Both the position numbers and the translations under genes were made by a program. From JBBDJB01 sp040880125 (lineage in GTDB: Bacteria; Planctomycetota; Planctomycetia; Pirellulales; JBBDJB01), in NCBI GenBank assembly GCA_040880125.1, contig JBBDJB010000021.1:62001-126000 (forward strand): a DNA stretch of 64,000 nucleotides. The letters run 5' to 3'. This document shows, piece by piece, positions 1 to 8,129 of the stretch; position 1 is the stretch's first letter, and every line of letters begins with the position of its first letter. A model generated the notes under the pieces. It did not search any database and had not been told where the DNA came from. It saw nothing but the letters and a program-made list of their open reading frames with translations.

Positions 1-1
1 C

Positions 2-661
2 GAGGAAATCGAGCGCGAAGGGCCCGAGCGGCTGCTGTCCGGCTACGACGGGCTGTTGGTGCCGGGCGGGTTTGGCGAGCGCGGCATCGAAGGCAAGGTC
101 GAGGCGATCCAGTTCGCCCGGCAGCGGAGCATCCCGTTTTTCGGGATTTGCCTGGGCATGCAATGCGCGGTGATCGAATTCGCCCGCAACATCTGCGAAC
201 TTACCGGCGCGCATTCGACCGAGTTCGACAAGAACACCCCACACCCGGTGATCTGCCTACTCGACGAGCAGAGGACGATTACGGACAAGGGCGGCACGAT
301 GCGTCTGGGCGCGCAGCCGGCCCGGTTGGAAGCCAAGAGCCGGGCGCGGGCCGCTTATCGCCGCGACCAGATCGCCGAGCGGCACCGCCACCGGTACGAA
401 TTCAACAACGTGTACCGCCAGCAGTTCGAGGCGCACGGGATGGAGATCGCCGGCAGCAGCCCGGACGGGACACTGGTGGAGATCGTGGAAATCCCGTCGC
501 ACCCGTGGTTCGTGGCGGTGCAGTACCACCCGGAGTTCAAATCGAAGCCCACCGCGGCGCACCCGCTGTTCGCCGGGTTTATCGCGGCGGCCGTGGAAAA
601 GCACGCCGCCCGGGCGAAGAAAAGTACCGAGGTCGAGTCGCCCACCGGCGACACCGTTTAA
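2..661 (+). CDS. pyrG: CTP synthase, C-terminal part (cut by window start)
   Basis: The last step of de novo CTP synthesis: amination of UTP to CTP using glutamine-derived ammonia, in the cytoplasm. Only the C-terminal class I glutamine amidotransferase domain is present; the frame is open from base 2, so the synthetase half lies upstream of the window. The oxyanion strand (LVPGGFGERG), the nucleophile elbow (GICLGMQ, catalytic Cys) and the His/Glu motif (QYHPEF) are all intact, so the glutaminase should be active. The gene ends in a normal TAA. A palindromic intergenic repeat follows directly and a DUF1844 gene starts about 60 bases downstream on the same strand. Confidence 0.96.
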   Translation, partial: EEIEREGPERLLSGYDGLLVPGGFGERGIEGKVEAIQFARQRSIPFFGICLGMQCAVIEFARNICELTGAHSTEFDKNTPHPVICLLDEQRTITDKGGTMRLGAQPARLEAKSRARAAYRRDQIAERHRHRYEFNNVYRQQFEAHGMEIAGSSPDGTLVEIVEIPSHPWFVAVQYHPEFKSKPTAAHPLFAGFIAAAVEKHAARAKKSTEVESPTGDTV

Positions 662-672
662 TTCCGCTGGTG

Positions 673-694
673 GCACAGACATTCCTGTCTGTGC
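673..694. repeat. Intergenic palindromic repeat, family A, copy 1
   Basis: A perfect 9-bp inverted repeat with a TTCC loop (core CACAGACA-TTCC-TGTCTGTG) lies between pyrG and the DUF1844 gene. The same core occurs, exact or nearly so, at 20905-20924, 30311-30332, 31806-31825 and 31980-32001, always between genes. Confidence 0.75.
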
Positions 695-721
695 AGCGCA
701 GCGCGAGAGGAGAATTCGCAA

Positions 722-1165
722 GTGGCAGAACAGCAAGGCAAAAAGAAGATCTTCATCGACGAGGACTGGAAGAGCCAGGTCGAGGCCGAACGCGAAGCAG
801 CCCGACAGCAGAAGCAACCTTCGTCCGAGGCATCAGACCCTTCGTCCGAGGCATCCGACACTGTCGAAAGGGCGAAGCCGGCCGATCCGACGGCGGGGCA
901 GATGCCGCCGGCAACTTTTCAGATGCTCGTCACCACGCTGGCCACCGAAGCGATGGTCGGGCTGGGACAAATCCCGCTGCCGGGCCTGAGCGAGCCGACG
1001 GTGAACCTTGCGCAAGCGAAGTACTTTATCGACACCCTCGAAGTGCTCGAAGAGAAGACTCGCGGCAATCTGACGACCGAAGAGTCGCAGTCGCTCACCG
1101 ATCTGCTCTATCAACTGCGGCTGGCTTACGTTGCCGTGCGCGATCGTGGGCCCGGCAGTGCCTAG
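722..1165 (+). CDS. DUF1844 domain-containing protein
   Basis: A 147-residue cytoplasmic protein of unknown function. The N-terminal 60 residues are charged and low-complexity; from about residue 60 the DUF1844 region follows (FQMLVTTLATEAMVGLGQIP, then a helix ending in the LRLAYVAV segment). Translation starts at GTG 722; the family-like start (MAEQQGKKKIFIDEDWK) supports it. A 21-bp tandem duplication at 818-859 encodes two copies of PSSEASD in the linker. The gene follows pyrG on the same strand, but a hairpin repeat separates them, so co-transcription is uncertain. DUF1844 proteins are common in planctomycetes and their role is not known to me. Confidence 0.85.
   Translation: MAEQQGKKKIFIDEDWKSQVEAEREAARQQKQPSSEASDPSSEASDTVERAKPADPTAGQMPPATFQMLVTTLATEAMVGLGQIPLPGLSEPTVNLAQAKYFIDTLEVLEEKTRGNLTTEESQSLTDLLYQLRLAYVAVRDRGPGSA
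818..859 (+). repeat. 21-bp tandem duplication inside the DUF1844 gene
   Basis: Two adjacent 21-base units (818-838 and 839-859) differ at one position and keep the frame, duplicating a Ser/Glu/Ala/Asp-rich heptapeptide in a disordered linker. Confidence 0.85.
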
Positions 1166-1337
1166 CAGCCATGAAAAACAAGCGCCATGCCCGGCGGAGG
1201 AAAAAGTCTGGCATCCTTGCCAGCACGAACCAATCCGTGAGGACTTGCATTTCCCATGTCGGGTGACAACCGAAGGGGGAACTCGATTTCCCTCCGTATC
1301 GGGCGTGGGCGCTTGTTGGTAGTCGGAGGCTAATTCA

Positions 1338-1399
1338 GTAGCTGAATCGCAAGGATTCAGACGCGCCTCGCAGCAGGCCGGACTCTCACGAGGTCTGAC
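1338..1399. repeat. Intergenic repeat, family B, inverted pair
   Basis: A copy beginning GTAGCTGAAT and ending GGATTCAG (1338-1360) is followed after about 15 bases by a diverged copy on the opposite strand (1376-1399, containing ACTCTCACGAG). The same forward-then-inverted arrangement recurs at 31734-31800. It lies between the converging DUF1844 and mraZ genes. Confidence 0.6.
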
Positions 1400-1402
1400 G
1401 CA

Positions 1403-1888
1403 CTAGCGAGTTAAGTTGTCAAACAATTGCCGGAAGTCGGGCATCCGCTCTTGCAGATATTCCAGCCACCGCTGGGGGTGCCAAATCTCGACGCACACCG
1501 CCGCGCCGACAATCGTCACTTCGCCTCCCGGCTCGACGCCGAGAAACTCGCGGAAGCCCTCGGGGATCGACAAACGACCGCGACCGGCGAGCTGAACCTC
1601 CTTGTGACGAGTGGAAAGCAGCCGGCCGAGCAGTTGCACCTCTTCGATGCGTCCCTCCAGCCGTCCTGCCCGCATTTTCCCTTTTAGCAACTCGACGCCT
1701 TCTTCCAGTTTTGACTGCCACGCCGCATGGTCCCACAGGCTCAGGCAGCCGGGCCGCTCCTTGGCGAGTATGCAGTCACTGCCAGCGGCGATCAGCGGCT
1801 CGACCAATTCGGCGGGCACCGAAAGCCGGAATCGCTCGTCCAGTGAGCGAGTGAATTCCCCCAGGATGAACTCGCGGACATCGGTCAT
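1403..1888 (-). CDS. mraZ: MraZ-like transcriptional regulator
   Basis: A 161-residue AbrB/MraZ-fold DNA-binding protein. Both half-repeats are visible: the first carries LDERFRLSVP near residue 16, the second GRGRLSIPEGFREFLG near residue 105, followed by the IWHPQRW element typical of MraZ C-termini. In most bacteria mraZ opens the division and cell-wall cluster and represses it. Here it stands alone: the genes downstream converge on it and the next gene upstream is a divergent ketosynthase, so no mraW, ftsI or mur gene is nearby. This fits planctomycetes, where the cluster is dispersed and FtsZ is absent. Starts at ATG 1888. Confidence 0.9.
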   Translation of the reverse strand: MTDVREFILGEFTRSLDERFRLSVPAELVEPLIAAGSDCILAKERPGCLSLWDHAAWQSKLEEGVELLKGKMRAGRLEGRIEEVQLLGRLLSTRHKEVQLAGRGRLSIPEGFREFLGVEPGGEVTIVGAAVCVEIWHPQRWLEYLQERMPDFRQLFDNLTR

Positions 1889-1994
1889 TGGCAGTGCCGG
1901 AGGCGTGACGTGCTGGCATTAACTGAGCGTGCCTGGATTTAGCTGCGTCCGGCGATCGCAGATTCCAGGATTGGCAAATTTCCCTCAAAAACTC

Positions 1995-2008
1995 TGCTCT
2001 TTCGAGCA
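1995..2008. repeat. Short inverted repeat upstream of mraZ
   Basis: TGCTC and GAGCA separated by four bases. Adjacent to the GTGGGT/ACCCAC palindrome; the two may form one regulatory region. Confidence 0.4.
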
Positions 2009-2011
2009 TGA

Positions 2012-2028
2012 GTGGGTAAAAAACCCAC
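2012..2028. promoter_or_regulatory. Candidate operator upstream of mraZ
   Basis: A perfect inverted repeat GTGGGT-AAAAA-ACCCAC about 125 bases upstream of the mraZ start. Known MraZ sites are clusters of TGGG-containing boxes; here one such box appears on each strand. Autoregulation is an inference. Confidence 0.35.
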
Positions 2029-2323
2029 AACTTCAGGAAGTCTATCAGCTTCGCCTTTGATTGCAACCAGCCGGCCGGAAGATTTTTCCAGCCGCCTTGA
2101 GCTCCACCAGCTAGCAATGCTTGCCCGAGGGGCGGGCCGAAAAATGAAGCTTTGTTCAGCGCGGTGTAAGAATTAGCGGTTTTGCGTATTGAAGTACCTG
2201 TGCCTGTCGTACCGATAAGAAGATGCCAGGCCTCCAGGCACGGAGGCTAGCAATGCGCCGTGGCCAGCTACGTTGCGCACCTAGGGCTTCGACATCGAGG
2301 GATCCTTCGGCAGGTGGACTTCG

Positions 2324-3586
2324 TTGGGACGATTGGACCAAACCGACCGCGTCGTCATTACCGGAATCGGGGCCATCGCCTCCGTCGGCCGCGACCGCGA
2401 AAGCGTGTGGCGAGCTGTCCGCCGGGGTCGAAGCGGAGTCCGATCGCTGGTCGGGATCAAAGGCATCCCGGACGGACTGTTGATCGGCGCACCGGTTGAC
2501 ATCGAGCCGGACGTGCCGGGGCAACTCAAGGTCATTCCGCTATGCCAGCACGCTGCCCAAGAAGCGCTCCACGATGCCCAACTCGACTGGAGTAAGGTGG
2601 ATCACGAGCGGTTCGGTTGCGCGATCAGCGGACACGTCGGCGATACCGACTTCGTCGCCGAGCGGCTGGGCCGACACGATCTACAGGAGCCGGGCAAGCC
2701 GCCGTGGGCGACGCAGTGGCTGCCAAATACGGCCTGTTCGATCGTGGCCAACCAGTACGGACTGCACGGGCCGCGGCTTTGTCATTCCACTGCCTGCGCC
2801 AGCGGAATGATCGACATCCTGGCGGCAGTGCGAAGCATCCAGGACGGCCAGTGCGATCTGGCGCTGGCCGGCAGCGCCGAAGCGATCCACCCGCTGTTTG
2901 CGGCCGGCTTTCAAAAAATGAAGGTGCTCGCGCATCATCACGATCCGCAACAGGCCTGTCGCCCGTTCGACGCCGGGCGGCGCGGCTTCGTGATGGGCGA
3001 GGGGGCCGCCATGTTCGTGCTGGAGCGGCTGTCGCACGCCCAGCAGCGATGCGCCCCGATTTATGCCGAGGTGGTCAGCGGCAAGGTGATGTGCGACGCC
3101 CATCACGTGACGGGGCTGGACGTGGAGAGCGACGCACTGGCGACGTTGATCTCCGCCACGCTGCAGCGAGCGAAGCTCCGCCCCAGCGACATCGGCTACA
3201 TCAACGCCCACGGCACGGGCACGCAGCAGAACGACGTGATGGAAACTCGCGGTATCCGTAAGGCAATGGGCGCCGCCGCCGAGAGGGTATGCGTCAGTTC
3301 GACCAAATCGATGCTGGGCCACCTCGTGGTTGCGTCGGGCAGCGTCGAACTGGCGATCACTACCTTGGCACTGCGAGACGGATTCGCGCCGCCGACTGTG
3401 AATTTGACGCATCCGGATCCCGATTGTGATCTGGACTGCATTCCGCTGGTCGGCCGGCAGCAGCGATTCGAGCATGCCCTGAAATTATCGGTGGCGTTCG
3501 GCGGACACATGGTCGCCATCGCACTGCGCCGGTGGAATGCGGCCGAATCCGAGCGGAACACTCGCCCGCTTCGTTACGCGGCATAG
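2324..3586 (+). CDS. Stand-alone beta-ketoacyl-ACP synthase (KASII/FabF-type)
   Basis: A 420-residue thiolase-fold condensing enzyme that would catalyse decarboxylative Claisen condensation of an acyl thioester with malonyl-ACP. The triad is complete: Cys158 in HSTACASG, His296 in NAHGTGT and His333 in KSMLGHL, with Lys328. Length matches FabF. The first in-frame stop upstream is TAG 2282 and no ATG lies between, so TTG 2324 is the most likely start (MGRLDQTDRVVITG). No ACP, ketoreductase or dehydratase lies next to it, so it may be a second, specialised FabF or part of an unlinked lipid or polyketide pathway. The substrate cannot be read from sequence. Confidence 0.88.
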   Translation: MGRLDQTDRVVITGIGAIASVGRDRESVWRAVRRGRSGVRSLVGIKGIPDGLLIGAPVDIEPDVPGQLKVIPLCQHAAQEALHDAQLDWSKVDHERFGCAISGHVGDTDFVAERLGRHDLQEPGKPPWATQWLPNTACSIVANQYGLHGPRLCHSTACASGMIDILAAVRSIQDGQCDLALAGSAEAIHPLFAAGFQKMKVLAHHHDPQQACRPFDAGRRGFVMGEGAAMFVLERLSHAQQRCAPIYAEVVSGKVMCDAHHVTGLDVESDALATLISATLQRAKLRPSDIGYINAHGTGTQQNDVMETRGIRKAMGAAAERVCVSSTKSMLGHLVVASGSVELAITTLALRDGFAPPTVNLTHPDPDCDLDCIPLVGRQQRFEHALKLSVAFGGHMVAIALRRWNAAESERNTRPLRYAA

Positions 3587-3616
3587 TGCCGAGCAACGTC
3601 CGTTGGCGAATATCAC

Positions 3617-4912
3617 CTACTGCGACTGGTCCGCATCCGCTTGCCACCACTGCCGGATCATCGCGACCATCTGGTCGACCTGTTCGGGGTGCTGGTCGGC
3701 CAGGTTCCGCACTTCGTGCGGATCGACTGCCAGGTTGAATAGCTCCACCGGATCGCCTCGCGGGTGCGACAAGATCAGCTTCCAATGGCCGGTCCAGCAC
3801 ATCCGGTAGAGCAGGCTGGCTGCGGGATCATCAATGTCCGCCACGTCGTGGGCAAAGATCTCTCCGAAGATCGCGTCGCGATCGGGCGGCTGGCCGGCCG
3901 CCACCTCCAGCAGGTTCACGCCAGGCAGCCGGCGGGGCACTTCCGCTTCACAGGCGGTGAGAATCGTCGGCGCCAGGTCGATCGAACTGACCAGCGCTTC
4001 ATTCCGCCCCGGCTCGATGTGCCCGGGCCACCGCAGCAGGATCGGTGTCCGCGCGCCTCCTTCGTAAGGCGAACGCTTGCTGCGCGGAGCGTACCAGCCT
4101 TCGGTGGTGCGGCGCGGGCCGGTCTGCTGAATCCAGCCGTTATCGACCACGAAGGCGACCAGGGTATCATCGCGCAAGCCCTCGTCATCGAGAAACGTCA
4201 GCAATTCGCCGCACGTCTCATCGAACCACTCGCACATTGCGTAGTAACGGGCCAGCCGGGGAGGACGGTCCGGCTGCAGGTACTTGGCCAGAATCCGCTC
4301 TGGCGGATTGTGAGGATCGTGCGGCAGGAACGGCGCGTACCACAAGAAGAATGGCTTTTCGCGATCGGCTCGCACGAACTGGCGGATCGGCACTAGGCCT
4401 TCGCGGCCGATGGACAGTCCGACGTCGCCATGCCGACCGCCGCGCGCCACGTCGCCGTGCGTCATGCCCGCGGTGAAGCCCCCCAGGGAGTGATGCCCCT
4501 CCCACCATTTGCCCGCCTGAAAGCTGCGAAGCCCCTTTTGCCCCAGCAGCCCCGGGAGTGTATCGGCGGCACGGATATGCTTGAGCATCTCGCCTCGGTC
4601 GACGCCCTGGGGCGGATCGTTGCCGGTGATGCCGTGCCGGTGAGGGTAGAGACCGGTGATGATTGTCGCCAGGCTCGGCCGGCACAGGCTGGACGGGACG
4701 TAGCCGCGAGGGAAGACGACGCTCTGGCGGGCGAGCCGGTCGAGATGCGGGGTCTCAATCACCGGATGGCCCATGAACCCGAAGTCTGTCCACGCCTGAT
4801 CGTCCGAAATAATCATGACCACGTTGGGAGGACCGGCACTATGAGCCGCTTTTCCAAAGCCAGACAGGGTCAACAGAACGCAGATGAACCGGCAGAACGG
4901 AGTCGAGCTCAC
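3617..4912 (-). CDS. Secreted sulfatase (arylsulfatase A family)
   Basis: A 431-residue alkaline-phosphatase-superfamily hydrolase expected to cleave sulfate esters, probably of polysaccharides. A signal peptide covers about residues 1-26 (start GTG 4912). Metal ligands follow at once (ISDDQ, Asp37-Asp38). The formylglycine site reads C-R-P-S-L (Cys77 to Leu81): Cys and Pro are kept, but the Arg of the canonical C-x-P-S-R signature is Leu. This variant is familiar in planctomycete sulfatases, so activity is still plausible. The C-terminal half has the WTGHWKLI and DPHEVRNLADQ segments usual for the family. The gene is downstream of a strong terminator and is probably transcribed alone. Confidence 0.93.
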   Translation of the reverse strand: MSSTPFCRFICVLLTLSGFGKAAHSAGPPNVVMIISDDQAWTDFGFMGHPVIETPHLDRLARQSVVFPRGYVPSSLCRPSLATIITGLYPHRHGITGNDPPQGVDRGEMLKHIRAADTLPGLLGQKGLRSFQAGKWWEGHHSLGGFTAGMTHGDVARGGRHGDVGLSIGREGLVPIRQFVRADREKPFFLWYAPFLPHDPHNPPERILAKYLQPDRPPRLARYYAMCEWFDETCGELLTFLDDEGLRDDTLVAFVVDNGWIQQTGPRRTTEGWYAPRSKRSPYEGGARTPILLRWPGHIEPGRNEALVSSIDLAPTILTACEAEVPRRLPGVNLLEVAAGQPPDRDAIFGEIFAHDVADIDDPAASLLYRMCWTGHWKLILSHPRGDPVELFNLAVDPHEVRNLADQHPEQVDQMVAMIRQWWQADADQSQ

Positions 4913-5073
4913 GGCGAAACCTCACACTGTTGCATTTTTCGAATCGAACGCGATCCAGGTCGGATCTCCGGCTATCGACCTGGCTCGCTATCATACTCGC
5001 CCAGCTCGATGGACTACCGACCTTCGCGCCAAAGGCAAGCAGGCGAAACTGTGGGTGTACTCGCCCAGTTACC

Positions 5074-5106
5074 AAAAAAAAGGCCGCCCTTTTCGGGCGG
5101 CCTTTT
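5074..5106 (-). terminator. Rho-independent terminator of the PEP-CTERM gene
   Basis: GGCCGCCC (5082-5089) pairs with GGGCGGCC (5095-5102) around a 5-base loop. Read on the minus strand the stem is followed by eight T residues, directly downstream of the gene ending at 5155. The flanking A and T runs may make it partly bidirectional. Confidence 0.9.
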
Positions 5107-5154
5107 GAAACATCAAACGATAGCAGCGAGAGGCAGGTCGACGAGGGAACTGCG

Positions 5155-5997
5155 TCAGACGGTCGACTTCCGCTTGCGCCAGGCACCCAGTGCCAATCCG
5201 ACCACGCCCAGCACGGTCATCGCCATGGTGGACGGCTCAGGAATCACGGTCAGCTCGCCGGAGGTGTTGACTGAACCGTTGGCAACTCCAAAGGGGAGCA
5301 TGTCAGCGGCGAAGATGGTCGGGGCGAGCATCACACCGGCGGTGGTCGTAACACCCGGCAGCGGAATGCTGGCAAGGCCGAGCGAGAAACCTTCAGGATC
5401 GAGGATCGCATCGACGTGGGTTCCGCCCTCGAATATGAACGCCGATCCCGGAAACAGATCGAGCCCACCGGGATCCGAAGTGATCACGCCACCGCTACGG
5501 CCACCCCACTTCGCGGTGAAGGTGGCGCTGTCAAAGGTGCCGCCCAGGAGCAAGTCTCCGCCCTGGGTGAAGCTGAAGCTGCCGCCACCCAGGCTGGTGA
5601 AGACATCGTCTCCGAAGTCCGCACCGCCGCTGGCGTTCGAGTCCACGACCAGTGTGCTCAGTGCCACGAAGCCGCTGTCGATCGAGAAGACCACGCCCGG
5701 ATAGACCACTTCAATCCCGGGGCTGACGGCCAATTCGAACAGATCGATCGGCGTCCCTGCGCCTGGAGTGAAAAAGGCGATTCCGTCGAAACCCGCCATG
5801 CCCGAGATCGGGGTGCGGACGTCGGCAAAGTTGGATTCATAAGCAAAAGTCCCGATCGGCACCGGGTCGGCACTGGCCGGAGTTGCGATAGCCAAGACGG
5901 CCACCGCCACCATGAGGCCGGCGACTACCAATGCACGCCGCGTACGCGACGTGTGTGGCCTGTAGTTCGTCGGCACTTGTCCTGTGAATAGACGCAT
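5155..5997 (-). CDS. PEP-CTERM sorting domain-containing protein
   Basis: A 280-residue exported protein. The N-terminus has a basic region then a hydrophobic core (VVAGLMVAVAVLAIATPASA), a signal peptide. The middle is a beta-rich, Gly/Asp/Phe-rich region without a recognised enzyme motif. The C-terminus is a textbook PEP-CTERM tripartite signal: VIPEPST, a hydrophobic helix and an Arg/Lys tail (WRKRKSTV). This is the substrate signal of the exosortase/EpsH system, so the protein is likely processed and displayed on or released from the envelope. ATG 5997 is preferred over TTG 6030 because GGAGAGG lies just upstream of it. No exosortase gene is in the window. Confidence 0.88.
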   Translation of the reverse strand: MRLFTGQVPTNYRPHTSRTRRALVVAGLMVAVAVLAIATPASADPVPIGTFAYESNFADVRTPISGMAGFDGIAFFTPGAGTPIDLFELAVSPGIEVVYPGVVFSIDSGFVALSTLVVDSNASGGADFGDDVFTSLGGGSFSFTQGGDLLLGGTFDSATFTAKWGGRSGGVITSDPGGLDLFPGSAFIFEGGTHVDAILDPEGFSLGLASIPLPGVTTTAGVMLAPTIFAADMLPFGVANGSVNTSGELTVIPEPSTMAMTVLGVVGLALGAWRKRKSTV

Positions 5998-6470
5998 GTG
6001 TCCCTCTCCAAAGTTGTTTATCGCGCGCAATTTGTATCGGTTGATGTTTTCTTAAAAAAGCATGCTCCCCCTACGACCCAGCCGCACGCGTAAATCACAC
6101 GACGTGCGCGAAGCCATCCCAAGCGAATCGGGGGGAGGAGAGCCGGCTTTAGAAAAAGCTAGATCGACGCGCAGAGCTACATCAGCCTTGCGGCGTCAAA
6201 AGGGCTCTCACGAAATCATTAGCTGCTCGTCAACGTGTTCCAGCGTTGCCCAGGCGAGGGTTTATCCCCGCCGTGTTCTATTACTTGTACCGCCCCCACT
6301 ATGCCGCGTCAAGGATTTTCTGGCATTTTTGCGGATTTCAATTTTTTTCACGCCCCCTGTCGCGTGCCCCTGTAAGACGACGGCTGCCACGACTGGCCCC
6401 GCAGAACCGGCCCATGCGCCATAACCGATTACACTCTGGTAGTTTACGTGTCCCATGTGCCCTTGCCGGT
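5998..6470. other. Intergenic region between two PEP-CTERM genes
   Basis: About 470 bp with several A/T runs in an otherwise GC-rich context. It must hold the promoter of the gene at 5155-5997 and the end of the transcript from 6471-7781, both minus strand. No clear terminator hairpin with a T-run and no convincing -35/-10 pair were found. Confidence 0.5.
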
Positions 6471-7781
6471 TCAAACCCAGCCGGACGCGACGGTTCGCGC
6501 CCGGCGGCGGCTGTAAACGCCCACGGCCAGCAACAATGCCCCACCAATTGCCAGTACAACCGTGCTGGGCTCCGGGACGACGGTCGCCTCTAGATCGCCC
6601 GCCAGGCCACCGGTCGACCACATCCCGGAAGCCGCACTCAGGTTGCTCGCTGCGGCCATGGCGTTCAATTCCTGATAGACCGTCAGCAGGTCAGCCGGGG
6701 TCAGGAAATTGTCGCCATTGACGTCGACGAAGGGCCGGCTGCCCAGCAACATGTCTTCCGTAGGTGCCGGTAGTGCTCCCGCTTCGTCCTCCAGTTCGTC
6801 GATCAGCAGCAGCGCATCGTTGGGCGTGAGTTGGCCGTTGTTATCGACGTCGAACGGGTTGAGCGGATGCTGCCAGGGCGCGTTGATATCGAGGCTCATC
6901 CAGAATTCGAGCTGGTCGCGATACTCCGGCAGGTCGGCAAAGTACGTGACGTTGCCGAAGGCGATGGCACTGGACGGCTGATCGTCCGACGTCCCGATAC
7001 CATGAATAATGCCTGCCAATTCCCAGCGGCCGGACCGCTTGAAGAATACGGCTCCGCCGGAGTCGTTTACCGCTCCCTGTGCTTCGTAAATGTCCCCGCC
7101 CATGGCATCGAAGTCCGTGAACAGCGAAAGCACATCGCCGTTGTTATCGATGTTAACCTCGACCTGATGACCGAAGTCGTTCTCGCCAAAGCGAGCTTCA
7201 TCATTCTCGACGCGATTGGTCCCCCACCGCATCGTCTGCGAGGAAGTCGTTGTGAATCCGCTTCGATCCCCGGGCGGGCCGGTCTCGAACCAGAATGTAT
7301 TGCCGCCGCTGGGAAACAGCGACCAGTGGGTCGGTTCTGCCTCGCGATTGCGGCCGTGGCCGATCATCATCACCGCACCGTTAATCGGTACCGATTCTCT
7401 GGCCAGAGGCAGCGACGGCAGGCCCGGATCGCCCTCGATACGGAACATCTCCAGGTCCGTAAACTGCGTCAGCCCCTGACCGGTGGGGTTTCTCAATCGC
7501 ACGCTCGTACCCGGCACGTAGTCGTAGTTCTGGCCGGCAAGGTCGATGTCCGCTGCCCCCACATGGTCGACCGTGATCACCCAGCCGTTGCCGAGGTACA
7601 CGCCACTGGACGTCCCGATAACGCCGACGTTCGCCCAGCCGGGGTCGTCGCCGGGGGCCGTCGTATTGCCGGTCGTGGTGGAGACGATTACCGCCGCGGC
7701 CGGCTGCACCATGCCCGCCAGCAGGCATAGCACGACCACCAGTGCGCAGCTTCGGGCACAAATTGGAACGAGAGAACTCAT
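6471..7781 (-). CDS. Trypsin-like serine protease with dockerin-type repeats and PEP-CTERM anchor
   Basis: A 436-residue exported protein. Signal peptide at about 1-30. Residues 45-285 look like a trypsin-fold peptidase: His73 in WVITVDHVG, Asp109 in FTDLEMF and Ser241 in VNDSGGAVF form a complete, slightly divergent triad. Then two dockerin-like calcium loops (DVDNNGQLTPNDALLLID near 315 and DVNGDNFLTPADLL near 355). The C-terminus is a PEP-CTERM signal (VVPEPST, hydrophobic helix, YSRRRAR). Catalysis is inferred from triad placement. The dockerin repeats suggest calcium-dependent folding or docking. It lies upstream of another PEP-CTERM gene on the same strand, though too far for a certain operon. 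Confidence 0.85.
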   Translation of the reverse strand: MSSLVPICARSCALVVVLCLLAGMVQPAAAVIVSTTTGNTTAPGDDPGWANVGVIGTSSGVYLGNGWVITVDHVGAADIDLAGQNYDYVPGTSVRLRNPTGQGLTQFTDLEMFRIEGDPGLPSLPLARESVPINGAVMMIGHGRNREAEPTHWSLFPSGGNTFWFETGPPGDRSGFTTTSSQTMRWGTNRVENDEARFGENDFGHQVEVNIDNNGDVLSLFTDFDAMGGDIYEAQGAVNDSGGAVFFKRSGRWELAGIIHGIGTSDDQPSSAIAFGNVTYFADLPEYRDQLEFWMSLDINAPWQHPLNPFDVDNNGQLTPNDALLLIDELEDEAGALPAPTEDMLLGSRPFVDVNGDNFLTPADLLTVYQELNAMAAASNLSAASGMWSTGGLAGDLEATVVPEPSTVVLAIGGALLLAVGVYSRRRARTVASGWV

Positions 7782-8129
7782 GCGGTCCCGTCGGGGGCGC
7801 CTGCGACGACAAGATTCGCCCAGCGGCGAATGTGCGTGGCGCGGTTTGAAGGGGATAGGAAAACTCGGGAGATTTCAGCCTAAGTGCCATCCGGCCGCCT
7901 GTCAACGAAACGGTCCGCACGATCGATACAACCCGACCTTCGAGCGCATTTTCGCGCAGGCGCGACGGGGGGTCGCCGTTCCGGCCGTCAATCGCTATCG
8001 TTTGCACCTCCCCGCGCGGCTCACTACGATAAGCACCGCCGGGGCTGCTCCGGCACGCTCACACGGACCTGCTTCGCTCGCTTGATGTCCACCCCGCTTT
8101 GGCGAACTTCCCACCAGGAGACACTTCCT
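7782..8129. other. Divergent intergenic region, protease / SGNH hydrolase
   Basis: About 350 bp between divergent genes. A plus-strand promoter candidate is listed separately; no other structured element was found. Confidence 0.5.
8002..8030 (+). promoter_or_regulatory. Candidate sigma70-type promoter for the SGNH hydrolase
   Basis: TTGCAC (8002-8007) and TACGAT (8025-8030) with a 17-base spacer, about 100 bases upstream of the ATG at 8130. Planctomycete promoter consensus is poorly defined, so this is tentative. Confidence 0.4.

Larger units (their letters stand above)
1889..2323. other. Intergenic region between mraZ and the ketosynthase gene
   Basis: A 435-bp divergent spacer without a credible gene. 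It holds two perfect hairpins close together (1995-2008 and 2012-2028) on the mraZ side. The remainder, up to the TTG start of the ketosynthase, shows no convincing -35/-10 pair. Confidence 0.6.

Noticed and set aside
4430..5704. A plus-strand open frame opposite the sulfatase and PEP-CTERM genes
   Set aside because: It crosses the strong terminator at 5074-5106 and both real genes on the other strand, and has no family features.
6460..6485. A tRNA T-arm-like GGTTCAAACCC
   Set aside because: The arm has a mismatch, no acceptor or anticodon stem can be found around it, and it overlaps the end of the protease gene.
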